From Pseudonocardia autotrophica (GTDB lineage: Bacteria > Actinomycetota > Actinomycetes > Mycobacteriales > Pseudonocardiaceae): 64,000 bases of DNA. Under the pieces are notes generated by a model. It was not told where the DNA came from. It made no database searches and saw only the letters and a list, made by a program, of their open reading frames with translations. Below are positions 43,627-53,438 of this stretch, in pieces (position 1 is the stretch's first letter; each line of letters begins with the position of its first letter). The translations under genes were made by a program, and so were the position numbers. The DNA lies in contig NZ_AP018920.1 in the NCBI RefSeq assembly GCF_003945385.1, positions 2,418,001 through 2,482,000 of the forward strand, read 5' to 3'.

Positions 43627-44859
43627 ATGACGATCCCCGCACAGCCCGATCCCGCCGCTCCGACCGGTGCCCAGCCGGCACCCCCGCCGATACCGGGTTC
43701 CCGGCGGGATCCGGCGCCGGGCGCCGTGCCACCGGCGCCGACCCTCACCCCGCACTGGCCACCCGGCGGCACCCCCGCCGATCCGTGGCCCCGGGTGACG
43801 GCCGGTGACCCGGCCGGGCCGCGGCTGCGGCTCGCCGACACCGGTGATGTGCTCGCCGCGATCCCGGTGCTGATCGGTTTCCACCCGGAGGACTCGCTGG
43901 TCCTGGTGGCGATCGGCGGCCCCGAGCGCGGCGGACGGGTGGGGCTCACCCTGCGGGTCGACCTGCCGCCCCCGCACCGGGTCCGCCGGGTATGTGCCGA
44001 GGCGGTGTCGGTGCTCTCCGGTGACGGCCCGGCCCGCGCGGTGGCGGTCGTCGTCCGGGGTGCCCCGGCGACGGCGGCCACGCCGCGCCGGGCGCCGCGC
44101 CGCACCCGCCGGGACGTGGCGGTCGCCGCCCGGCGTGCGCTCGGATGGGCGGGGATCGCTCCGCTCGCGGTCGTCTGGGCGGCCGGCACCCGGGAGGGCG
44201 ACCGCTGGAGCTGCTACCCGTTGCCGGGCCGGGAATGCGGGTGCTCGGGGGTGGTGCCCGCTCCGGCGGCCACCCCGTTCGCGGCCGCCGCGGTGCTGCA
44301 GGGCCGGGCGGTGCTCCCCGACCGGGCCGCGGTCCGCACCCAGCTCGAAGGCACCGCCGCCGACCGGGAACGCCGGGAGCGCCTGGCCGCGGCGGCGCCG
44401 CTGCGGGACCGCCCCGGGCCCGGCCTCCTGGGGGTCGCCCTGGTCGAGGCCGCCGAAGGCCGCCTCACGATCGACGACGGGAGCGCACAACGCTTCCGCG
44501 CCGCCCTCGACGACCCGGCATTCCGGGACGAGGCGCTGCGGCGTTGCCTGGGGCCGCAGGCGCCACACGCCGAACAGCTGTGGGCGACGCTGACCAGGGC
44601 GCTGCCCGCCCCCTGGCGGGCAGCGCCGGCGGCGTTGCTGGCGGTGTGCGCGCTGCTGCGCGGCGACGGGCCGCTGGCCACACTCGCGGTGCAGCGGGCA
44701 CTCGACGACTGCCCGGGGCACACCCTCGCCGCGGTGGTGGACACCTCGCTGCGCGGCGCGATGACACCGGGGGCGGTGTCGCCGTACGCGGGGCCCGGCG
44801 GGTTGCGCCGGCTGCTCACCGCGATGCTCGGCACCGACGGGCCGGACGGCCCCCGGTGA
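43627..44859 (+). CDS. DUF4192 domain protein
   Basis: 410 residues. A Pro-rich, probably disordered N-terminus (1-60) precedes the DUF4192 domain (~65-400), which opens RLADTGDVLAAIPVLIGFHPEDSLVL (partial) and contains GLTLRVDLPPP. It has the typical C-terminal helical repeats (WRAAPAALLAVCALLRGDG; ALDDCPGHTLAAVVD). Function unknown; the family is specific to actinobacteria and is often found near galE/ideR. A short GC-rich region without a clear ribosome site precedes the ATG. Convergent with galE, 5 nt apart. Confidence 0.9.
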   Translation: MTIPAQPDPAAPTGAQPAPPPIPGSRRDPAPGAVPPAPTLTPHWPPGGTPADPWPRVTAGDPAGPRLRLADTGDVLAAIPVLIGFHPEDSLVLVAIGGPERGGRVGLTLRVDLPPPHRVRRVCAEAVSVLSGDGPARAVAVVVRGAPATAATPRRAPRRTRRDVAVAARRALGWAGIAPLAVVWAAGTREGDRWSCYPLPGRECGCSGVVPAPAATPFAAAAVLQGRAVLPDRAAVRTQLEGTAADRERRERLAAAAPLRDRPGPGLLGVALVEAAEGRLTIDDGSAQRFRAALDDPAFRDEALRRCLGPQAPHAEQLWATLTRALPAPWRAAPAALLAVCALLRGDGPLATLAVQRALDDCPGHTLAAVVDTSLRGAMTPGAVSPYAGPGGLRRLLTAMLGTDGPDGPR

Positions 44860-44864
44860 CCGGG

Positions 44865-45833
44865 TCAGCGGTGGCGGGTGAACTCCCACGCGTCGGAGAC
44901 GATCCGCTCGATCTCGGTGCGCGATGGCTTCCAGCCCAGCTGCTCGGCCGCCCGGTCGCCCGCGGCGACCAGCACCGCCGGGTCGCCCGCCCGGCGCGGT
45001 GCCACGACGGCCGGGATCGGGTGCCCGGTCACCCGGCGGCAGGTCTCGACGACCTCGAGCACGGAGAACCCGTGGCCGCTGCCCAGGTTGTAGATGTCGT
45101 GCCGGCCGGCAGTGGCGTGCTCCAGTGCGAGGAGGTGCGCATCGGCCAGGTCGTCGACGTGGATGTAGTCGCGCACACAGGTGCCGTCCGGGGTCGGCCA
45201 GTCGTCACCGAAGATCGAGATCGACTCGCGGGTACCGGCGGCGACCTGCAGGACCAGCGGGATCAGGTGGGTCTCGACAGCGTGCCGCTCGCCGAGCCGG
45301 TGTCCGTCGCCGAGGTGCGCACCGGCGACGTTGAAGTACCGCAGGCTGGTCGCGGCGAGACCGTGCGCGTTCGCGTACGAGGTCATCATGTGGTCGATCG
45401 CGAGCTTGCTGGCGCCGTACGGGTTGGTCGGCCTGGTCGCCGCGGTCTCCGCGATCGGGACCTGGTCCGGCTCGCCGTAGGTGGCGGCGGTCGAGGAGAA
45501 GACCAGCCGCGGGACCGCGTGCTCGCGGATCGCCTCCAGCAGCCGGAAGGAGGCGACGACGTTGCCGTCCCAGTACCGTTCCGGCTTCTCCACCGACTCG
45601 CCGACCAGCGATCGTGCGGCGAAGTGCAGGACTCCGTCGAACCGGCCTCCGGCCAGGACATCGCCGGCGGCCGCACCGAGCTCGCCCTCGACGAAGGTTG
45701 CTCCGGTGGGGACGGCGTCCCGATGGCCGGTGGACAGATCGTCGAGCACGACGACCTCGTGCCCGGCCCCGAGCAGGTGCGCCGCGCACACACTGCCGAC
45801 ATACCCCGCACCACCGGTGACGAGCAGCTTCAC
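44865..45833 (-). CDS. galE: UDP-glucose 4-epimerase GalE
   Basis: 322 residues of extended SDR fold: NAD motif TGGAGYVGS (7-15), the catalytic YxxxK in [11 protein letters not shown] (~138-148), SSTAATYG with the catalytic Ser/Thr, and [15 protein letters not shown]. It interconverts UDP-glucose and UDP-galactose for cell-wall arabinogalactan and exopolysaccharide. The GTG start has a GGAGG site. It lies 87 bp downstream of ideR on the same strand; transcriptional coupling of dtxR/dmdR with galE is documented in corynebacteria, so the order is ancestral. Confidence 0.95.
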   Translation of the reverse strand: MKLLVTGGAGYVGSVCAAHLLGAGHEVVVLDDLSTGHRDAVPTGATFVEGELGAAAGDVLAGGRFDGVLHFAARSLVGESVEKPERYWDGNVVASFRLLEAIREHAVPRLVFSSTAATYGEPDQVPIAETAATRPTNPYGASKLAIDHMMTSYANAHGLAATSLRYFNVAGAHLGDGHRLGERHAVETHLIPLVLQVAAGTRESISIFGDDWPTPDGTCVRDYIHVDDLADAHLLALEHATAGRHDIYNLGSGHGFSVLEVVETCRRVTGHPIPAVVAPRRAGDPAVLVAAGDRAAEQLGWKPSRTEIERIVSDAWEFTRHR

Positions 45834-45920
45834 TCCGGTCCTCCCACCGTGCCGATCCGACGGTGCGAGCCTCTCACCCCGCTCCCGGGTGCGTCGTCGT
45901 GCCCCCGGGGCGCGGGGCTC

Positions 45921-46637
45921 CTACTGGGCCCTGACGAGGACCGCGTGCGCCACCAGGGGTGCCACGGTGGCCTTCTCGCCGTCGGTGAGCACCGGGACGG
46001 GGTCGCCGAACCGCGGGATGGAACCGACCTCGACGATGTGTCCCGGCACGATCCCGGCCTGCTTGAGCTCGGCCATCAGGTCCGCGTCGTTCTGGACGTG
46101 CTCGGCGATCCGGCGCACCTCGACCCCGCCGCCGCCGCGGCGGGCCAGCTCGTCGAGCCGCTGCAGCCCGACCTCGAGCGCGGGCGGCACGGAGGACGAG
46201 GTGGACACGCCGTCGCCCCGCTCGAGCTCCTCGAGGCCCGGGATCGGGTTGCCGTACGGCGACACGGTCGGCTTGTCGAGCAGCCGGAGCAGCTTGCGCT
46301 CGACATCCTCGCTCATGACGTGCTCCCAGCGGCACGCCTCGGCGTGGACGAGTTCCCACTCCAGGCCGATCACGTCGATCAGCAGGCGTTCCGCGAGGCG
46401 GTGTTTGCGCATGACGGCGACGGCCCGGCTGCGGCCGTCGTCGGTCAGTTCGAGGTGGCGGTCCCCGGCCACGACGACCAGCCCGTCGCGCTCCATCCGG
46501 GCGACGGTCTGGCTGACGGTCGGGCCGCTCTGACCGAGGCGCTCGGCGATCCGCGCACGCAGCGGGACGACGCCTTCTTCCTCGAGTTCGTAGATGGTGC
46601 GGAGATACATCTCCGTGGTGTCGATGAGGTCGTTCAC
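45921..46637 (-). CDS. ideR: Iron-dependent regulator IdeR/DtxR
   Basis: 238 residues, closely matching M. tuberculosis IdeR. Metal ligands fall at the canonical positions: H79, E83 and H98 (ancillary site) and M10, C102, E105, H106 (primary site; [13 protein letters not shown]). The HTH is [19 protein letters not shown], and a C-terminal SH3-like domain is present. With Fe2+ it represses siderophore genes and activates storage genes. The GTG at 46637 aligns with the IdeR start and has an AAGGGG site; an ATG 15 nt upstream does not. I see no iron box in its own upstream 80 bp. Divergent from the sulfurtransferase gene. Confidence 0.96.
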   Translation of the reverse strand: MNDLIDTTEMYLRTIYELEEEGVVPLRARIAERLGQSGPTVSQTVARMERDGLVVVAGDRHLELTDDGRSRAVAVMRKHRLAERLLIDVIGLEWELVHAEACRWEHVMSEDVERKLLRLLDKPTVSPYGNPIPGLEELERGDGVSTSSSVPPALEVGLQRLDELARRGGGGVEVRRIAEHVQNDADLMAELKQAGIVPGHIVEVGSIPRFGDPVPVLTDGEKATVAPLVAHAVLVRAQ

Positions 46638-46718
46638 GTGGGGCCCCTTCATTCGGTGGCCAGTCTACCCAGGCCTGCACCCGGGCATGGTGCGCCCTTC
46701 CGGGGCAGGATGGGCCGC

Positions 46719-47666
46719 GTGTCCGGTTCCATGATCTCGCCCGAGCATCTCGCGGATCTGCTCGCCCCCGCCGCGGGCGGTGCGGGCGGCCCGCTCGAGC
46801 CCACCCGACCCGTGCTGCTCGACGTGCGATGGCGGCTGCTCGGCCCGCCCGGGCGGACCGACCACGCAGCCCGCCGGATCCCGGGCGCGGTCTTCGTGGA
46901 CCTCGACACCGAGCTGGCGACGGGCCCGTCGTCGCCGGGGCCGGGCGGCCGGCACCCGCTGCCTGACCCGGCCGCACTGCAGGTCGTGCTGCGCGCCGCG
47001 GGAATCCGCGACGACGCACCGGACCAGCTCGTCGTCGCCTACGACGACATCGACGGCTCGGTCGCCGCGCGCGCCTGGTGGCTGCTGCGCTGGGCCGGTG
47101 TCGCACCCGGCCGGGTCCGGGTGCTCGACGGCGGGTTCACCGCGTGGGAGGCGGCCGGACTACCGGTCGCCGGAACCGGGGCCTCAGCTGACTCCGCACC
47201 GGAGCCCCCGGCGCCGGCGCCCGGTGACCTGGTGGTCCGGGGTGGCGCGATGCCGGTGCTCGACGCCGACGGCGCGGCCGCGACGGCCCGCGACGGCGTC
47301 CTGCTCGATGCCCGCGCCACGGCGCGCTTCCGCGGCGAGACCGAGCCGGTCGACCCGCGGGCCGGGCACATCCCGGGGGCCCGCAACACCCCGGCGGCGG
47401 CGAACGCCGGGCCGGGCGGGCGTTGGCACACCCCCGAGGTGCTGGCGGACCGGTTCCGCTCCGCCGGAATGGCGCCGGGGACCCCGGCCGGGGCCTACTG
47501 CGGATCGGGTGTCAATGCCTGCGCACTGGTGCTGGCGCTGGAGGAGTCCGGGCTCACCACGCCGGACGCACCGGCCGCGCTCTACCCGGGATCGTGGTCC
47601 GAGTGGAGCGCGGATCCGCAGCGCCCCGCCGCCACCGGTGACCGGCCGTGGGCGGCTCGGGAGTGA
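46719..47666 (+). CDS. Tandem-rhodanese sulfurtransferase (SseA-like)
   Basis: 315 residues with two rhodanese domains. The first (~5-140, LLDVRWRLLGPPG; LDGGFTAWEAAGLP) is inactive and the second (~175-305) carries the catalytic Cys at ~260 in AYCGSGVNACAL. The CGSGV loop is typical of 3-mercaptopyruvate/thiosulfate sulfurtransferases. It moves sulfane sulfur, supporting cyanide detoxification or sulfur-carrier charging. The GTG at 46719 has an AGGA 8 nt upstream; an in-frame ATG at 46731 is an alternative. It is followed by acuC after 34 nt. Confidence 0.9.
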   Translation: MSGSMISPEHLADLLAPAAGGAGGPLEPTRPVLLDVRWRLLGPPGRTDHAARRIPGAVFVDLDTELATGPSSPGPGGRHPLPDPAALQVVLRAAGIRDDAPDQLVVAYDDIDGSVAARAWWLLRWAGVAPGRVRVLDGGFTAWEAAGLPVAGTGASADSAPEPPAPAPGDLVVRGGAMPVLDADGAAATARDGVLLDARATARFRGETEPVDPRAGHIPGARNTPAAANAGPGGRWHTPEVLADRFRSAGMAPGTPAGAYCGSGVNACALVLALEESGLTTPDAPAALYPGSWSEWSADPQRPAATGDRPWAARE

Positions 47667-47700
47667 CCGTGAACCTGCATCTGGCATACGGTCCCCTCCC

Positions 47701-48873
47701 ATGAGCGCGCGCACGTCGGTCGTGTGGACACCGGAATTCCTCACCTACCAGCTGTCCGACGACCATCCCCTCAACCCGGTGCGGCTCGAGCTGATGATGG
47801 AGCTCTCACACGGGCTGGGCGTGCTCGACGGCGTCGAGCTGATCGAGCCGGAAGCGGCGACCGAGGCCGAGCTCACCCTGGTGCACACCCCCGGCTACCA
47901 GACGGCGATCCGATCCGCGCCCGAGGCGCCGTTCGGCGTCGGCCACGGGCTCGGCACCGCCGACAACCCGATCTTCTTCGGGATGCACGAGGCGGCCGCC
48001 CTGATCGCGGGTGGCTCGGTGCGGGCGGCCCGGGAGATCGCGGAGGGCCGCGCGGACCGGGCGGTGAACATGGCGGGCGGGCTGCACCACGCGATGCGCG
48101 ACCGGGCCGCCGGGTTCTGCGTGTACAACGACTGCTCGGTGGCGATCGCCTGGCTGCTGGAACAGGGCTACGAGCGGATCGCCTACCTCGACGTCGACGT
48201 GCACCACGGCGACGGCGTGCAGGCCGCGTTCTACGACGACCCGCGGGTCATGACCATCTCGATGCACCAGCATCCGCTGACCCTGTGGCCGGGTACCGGC
48301 TGGGCCGGCGAGCTGGGCCGCGGCGACGGCGAGGGTTACGCGGTGAACATCGCGCTCCCGCCGGGGACCGGGGACGCCGGCTGGCTGCGCGCCTTCCACG
48401 GCGTGGTGCCGTCGCTGCTCGAGCAGTTCCGGCCGCAGGTGCTGGTCACCGAGTGCGGGGCCGACACGCACGCCGAGGACCCGCTGGCGAACCTGGAGCT
48501 GTCGGTCGACGGGCACCGCGCCATGTACCACGCGCTGCGCGAGCTCGCCGAGACCACCGCGGGCGGGAAGTGGCTGGTCCTCGGCGGTGGCGGCTACGCC
48601 CTGTACCGGGTGGTCCCGCGCTCCTGGACGCACCTGATGGCCGTCGCGCTCGACCGCGATCTGGATCCGGAGGCCGCGATCCCGGCGGACTGGACGGCGA
48701 AGGCCGCCACCCACACCCGGGCGCCGCTACCCGTCTCGATGTCCGACGGCGCGGACCCGTCGTTCGAACGCTGGGGTGGTTCGTTCGGGGAGCGGGTCGA
48801 CTCGGCCATCCTGGAGACCCGCCGTGCGCTCTTCCCGCTGCACGGCCTCGACCCCGACGACCCGCGGGACTGA
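47701..48873 (+). CDS. acuC: AcuC-type zinc-dependent deacetylase (histone deacetylase fold)
   Basis: 390 residues of class I HDAC fold. The active-site tandem His is H129-H130 (GGLHHAM), the zinc ligands D166 and H168 in YLDVDVHHGDG, with D255 in ECGADTHAEDPL, and the transition-state Tyr in GGGGYALYR. AcuC deacetylates and reactivates acetyl-CoA synthetase in Bacillus. The gene lies 20 nt before a Pat-type acetyltransferase fusion, an opposing pair. There is no strong ribosome site before the ATG (GGTCCCCTCCC), so translation may depend on the upstream gene. Confidence 0.92.
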   Translation: MSARTSVVWTPEFLTYQLSDDHPLNPVRLELMMELSHGLGVLDGVELIEPEAATEAELTLVHTPGYQTAIRSAPEAPFGVGHGLGTADNPIFFGMHEAAALIAGGSVRAAREIAEGRADRAVNMAGGLHHAMRDRAAGFCVYNDCSVAIAWLLEQGYERIAYLDVDVHHGDGVQAAFYDDPRVMTISMHQHPLTLWPGTGWAGELGRGDGEGYAVNIALPPGTGDAGWLRAFHGVVPSLLEQFRPQVLVTECGADTHAEDPLANLELSVDGHRAMYHALRELAETTAGGKWLVLGGGGYALYRVVPRSWTHLMAVALDRDLDPEAAIPADWTAKAATHTRAPLPVSMSDGADPSFERWGGSFGERVDSAILETRRALFPLHGLDPDDPRD

Positions 48874-48893
48874 CCGGCGGACAGGACGGACCC

Positions 48894-51605
48894 ATGCCCG
48901 ACGACGATCCGCAGCAGGACCACCCCTACCCCCGGCAGTGGGAGGCCGACGTCGTCGCCTCCGACGGCGGGATCGTGCACCTGCGCCCGATCACCGCCGC
49001 CGACGCGGACGAGCTGCTCGCCTTCCACTCCAAGCTGTCCGACCGCACGCGCTACCTGCGCTACTTCGGCCCCTACCCGCGGATCTCGCCGCGTGACCTG
49101 GAGCGCTTCACCGTCGTCGACCACCGCACCCGGGTCGCGTTCCTGGCGCTGCTCGGCGACGAGATCATCGCGGTCGGCCGCTACGAGGGGCTGACCACCG
49201 ACGGTGGCGCGGCGGTGTCCGAGGGGGCGGGCACCGACAAGCCGGTCACCTCCGCCGAGGTCGCGTTCGTCGTGCGCGACGACCATCAGTCCCGCGGGCT
49301 CGGCTCGATCCTGCTGGAGCATCTCGCCGCGGCCGCCCGGGAGAACGGCCTGTCCCGGTTCGAGGCCGAGGTGCTGGTCGAGAACCACGCCATGGTCAGG
49401 GTCTTCCGCGAGGCCGGCTACCAGGTCAAGCGGGCCTTCGCCGAGGGCGTGCTGCACCTGGAGTTCGACATCGACCAGACCGAGAAGTCGATCGCCGTGC
49501 GCGACTCCCGGGAGCAGGCCGCCGAGGCGCGCAGCGTGGCGAACCTGCTGCACCCCGGCTCGGTCGCGGTGATCGGCGCCTCGGCGGACGAGACCAAGCT
49601 CGGCCACACCGTGCTGTCGAACCTGCTGCAGGCCGGGTTCACCGGCCCGGTGTACCCGGTCAACCCGGACGCGCGTTCGGTGCGCGGGGTGCGCGCCTAC
49701 CCGTCCGTGATCGACATCCCGGACGAGGTCGATCTCGCCGTCGTCGCCGTCCCGGCCGCGAACATCGACGAGGTCATGGACTCCTGCCTGGCCAAGGGCG
49801 TCAAGGTGCTGGTGGTGATCAGCTCCGGGTTCGCCGACGCGGGCGACGCCGGCGGCACCGTCGCCGAGCGCAGGCTGGTCGCCGAGGCCCGCGCGCACGG
49901 CATGCGGGTGGTCGGGCCGAACGCGCTCGGCGTGGCCAATCCCGATCCGGCCGTCCGGCTCAACGCGACGCTGGCCCCGGCGCTGCCCGGCCCGGGCAGC
50001 ACCGGGTTCTTCTGCCAGTCCGGCGCGCTGGGCACCGCGATCCTCGCGAACGCGCGCAGCCGCGGGCTGGGCCTGTCCTCGTTCGTGTCGGCGGGCAACC
50101 GCGCCGACGTCTCCGGCAACGACCTCATGCAGTACTGGCAGAACGACCCGGCCACCGATCAGGTGCTGCTCTACCTGGAGACGTTCGGCAACCCGCGCAA
50201 GTTCGCCCGGGTCGCTCGCCGGCTGGCCCGGACGAAGCCGATCGTGGCGGTGAAGTCCGGCCGGCACACCGGGCCGCTGCCGTCGCTGGCGTCGGTCGCC
50301 GCGCCGATCGACGAGCCGAGCGTGCAGGCGCTGTTCGAGCAGTCCGGTGTCATCCGGGTGCAGACCCTGCCGCAGCTGTTCGACACCGCGCTGCTGCTGG
50401 CCTACCAGCCGTTGCCCGGCGGGCGACGGGTCCGTGTCGTCGGCAACTCGACGGCGGTGAACCTGCTGGTCACCGACGGTCTGCTGGACGAGGGGCTGGA
50501 GCCGGCCGCCGATCCGGTCGACGTCGGCACCCGGGCATCGCCGGAGGAGTTCGCCGGGGCGGTGCGCTCGGCGCTGGCCGGGCCGGAACATCCGGACGCG
50601 CTGATCGCGGTGTTCGTCCCGCCGATCGCCGTCGAGGGCACCGCGCACGCGCACGCGCTGCGCGACGCCGCGGACGGTGCCGGGGTCCCGGTGCTCGCGG
50701 TCTTCCTGGCGGCGGAGGGGATACCGGAGGAGCTGTCGGTGCCGCAGCCCGACGGCACCCCGGGCCGCGGTTCGGTGCCCAGCTACGCCAGCCCGGAGCG
50801 GGCGACGTCGGCTCTCGGCCGGGTCGCCCGGTACGCGGAGTGGCGGAACACGCCGGTCGGTGAGTTCGTCGTCCCCGAGGGGATCGACACCGAGCGGGCG
50901 CGGCGGCTCGTCGCCTCGTTCGGGCCGGACGCGGAGCATCAGCTGACCGACGCCGAGGCCGTCGAGCTGCTCGACTGCTACGGCCTGGAGGTCATCAGGT
51001 TCGAGCGGGCCGAGGGCGCCGACGCCGCGGTCGCCGCGGCCGAGCGGGTCGGCTACCCGGTGGTACTCAAGGCGACTGCCGACGAGTGGCGGCACCGCGG
51101 GGACTTCGTCGGTGTCCGGCTCGACCTGATCTCGGCCGAGGCGGTCCGCGCGGCGCACGCCGAGCTGTTCCGGCTCACCGGGTCGGCGGAGGTGTACGTG
51201 CAGCGGATGGCACCCAAGGGCACGTCCTGCAAGCTGGAGGTCGTCGACGACCAGTCGTTCGGCTCGCTGCTCGCGTTCGGCTTGTCCGGCATGGCGACCG
51301 AGCTGCTCGACGACCGCGCCTACCGGGTGCTCCCGGTGTCGACCGAGGACGCGCGACGGCTGATCCGGGCGCCCCGCGCCGCCCCGCTGCTGACCGGTTA
51401 CCGCGGCACCGAACCGGTCGACACCGCCGCGCTGGAGGACATCGTGCTGCGGGTCGGCCGGCTCACCGAGGACATCCCGCAGATCCGGTCGCTGGCCCTG
51501 GACCCGGTGCTGGCGTCCCCGGAGGGCGCCTTCGTCACCGGGGCCAGGGTGACCGTCGGCCGCCCGCCCAGCAGGCGCGACGCCGGTCCCCGCCGCCTGG
51601 CCTGA
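48894..51605 (+). CDS. Pat-type protein lysine acetyltransferase (GNAT fused to acetate-CoA ligase-like domains)
   Basis: 903 residues in inverted order compared with Salmonella Pat: an N-terminal GNAT (~20-205; SAEVAFVVRDDHQSRGLGSI, then ENHAMVRVFREAGY) followed by ADP-forming acyl-CoA synthetase domains. These are CoA-binding (~215, PGSVAVIGAS), a ligase region (~370, SGALGTAIL; SAGNRADVSGNDLMQYW) and a C-terminal ATP-grasp (~680-890). The segment where ligases carry the phospho-His SHTGA motif reads SLASVAAPIDEP, so the ligase part is probably sensory, as in Pat. It should acetylate lysines of acyl-CoA synthetases. It follows acuC by 20 nt and has an AGGACGG site. Confidence 0.9.
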   Translation: MPDDDPQQDHPYPRQWEADVVASDGGIVHLRPITAADADELLAFHSKLSDRTRYLRYFGPYPRISPRDLERFTVVDHRTRVAFLALLGDEIIAVGRYEGLTTDGGAAVSEGAGTDKPVTSAEVAFVVRDDHQSRGLGSILLEHLAAAARENGLSRFEAEVLVENHAMVRVFREAGYQVKRAFAEGVLHLEFDIDQTEKSIAVRDSREQAAEARSVANLLHPGSVAVIGASADETKLGHTVLSNLLQAGFTGPVYPVNPDARSVRGVRAYPSVIDIPDEVDLAVVAVPAANIDEVMDSCLAKGVKVLVVISSGFADAGDAGGTVAERRLVAEARAHGMRVVGPNALGVANPDPAVRLNATLAPALPGPGSTGFFCQSGALGTAILANARSRGLGLSSFVSAGNRADVSGNDLMQYWQNDPATDQVLLYLETFGNPRKFARVARRLARTKPIVAVKSGRHTGPLPSLASVAAPIDEPSVQALFEQSGVIRVQTLPQLFDTALLLAYQPLPGGRRVRVVGNSTAVNLLVTDGLLDEGLEPAADPVDVGTRASPEEFAGAVRSALAGPEHPDALIAVFVPPIAVEGTAHAHALRDAADGAGVPVLAVFLAAEGIPEELSVPQPDGTPGRGSVPSYASPERATSALGRVARYAEWRNTPVGEFVVPEGIDTERARRLVASFGPDAEHQLTDAEAVELLDCYGLEVIRFERAEGADAAVAAAERVGYPVVLKATADEWRHRGDFVGVRLDLISAEAVRAAHAELFRLTGSAEVYVQRMAPKGTSCKLEVVDDQSFGSLLAFGLSGMATELLDDRAYRVLPVSTEDARRLIRAPRAAPLLTGYRGTEPVDTAALEDIVLRVGRLTEDIPQIRSLALDPVLASPEGAFVTGARVTVGRPPSRRDAGPRRLA

Positions 51606-51607
51606 GC

Positions 51608-51646
51608 CCGGCGGCGGAGACCGGCGCGCACGGCTCGCGCCGCCGG
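51608..51646. terminator. Possible bidirectional terminator
   Basis: CCGGCGGCG (51608-51616) and CGCCGCCGG (51638-51646) form a perfect 9-bp stem with a 21-nt loop. They lie in the 60-bp gap between the convergent Pat-type gene and fumarase gene. No T-tract. Confidence 0.55.
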
Positions 51647-51665
51647 ACGCGCCGGCCGGTCGCGA

Positions 51666-53315
<1,650 letters not shown>

Positions 53316-53399
53316 GGCCGGGACGCTACCGGGCCGGCCCGACGCGCGACCGCAGGTGGAGACGCACGCGACGACGTGATCCCGACCGCCGCACCGCCT

Positions 53400-53430
53400 A
53401 ACCGGACGATCCTCCGGTTGTCCGGTAGCG
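53400..53430 (+). promoter_or_regulatory. Possible leaderless promoter with short inverted repeat
   Basis: AACCGGA-N6-TCCGGTT (53400-53406, 53413-53419) is a perfect 7-bp inverted repeat. It is followed by TAGCGT (53425-53430), only 8 nt before the ATG at 53439. If TAGCGT is a -10, the transcript starts at or near the ATG. That matches the absence of a ribosome site, and the inverted repeat would sit over the -35 as an operator. Confidence 0.4.
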
Positions 53431-53438
53431 TGGGTCAC

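Noticed and set aside
46638..46718. Iron box (IdeR self-operator) between ideR and the sulfurtransferase gene
   Set aside because: No TTAGG-type inverted repeat is present in the spacer.
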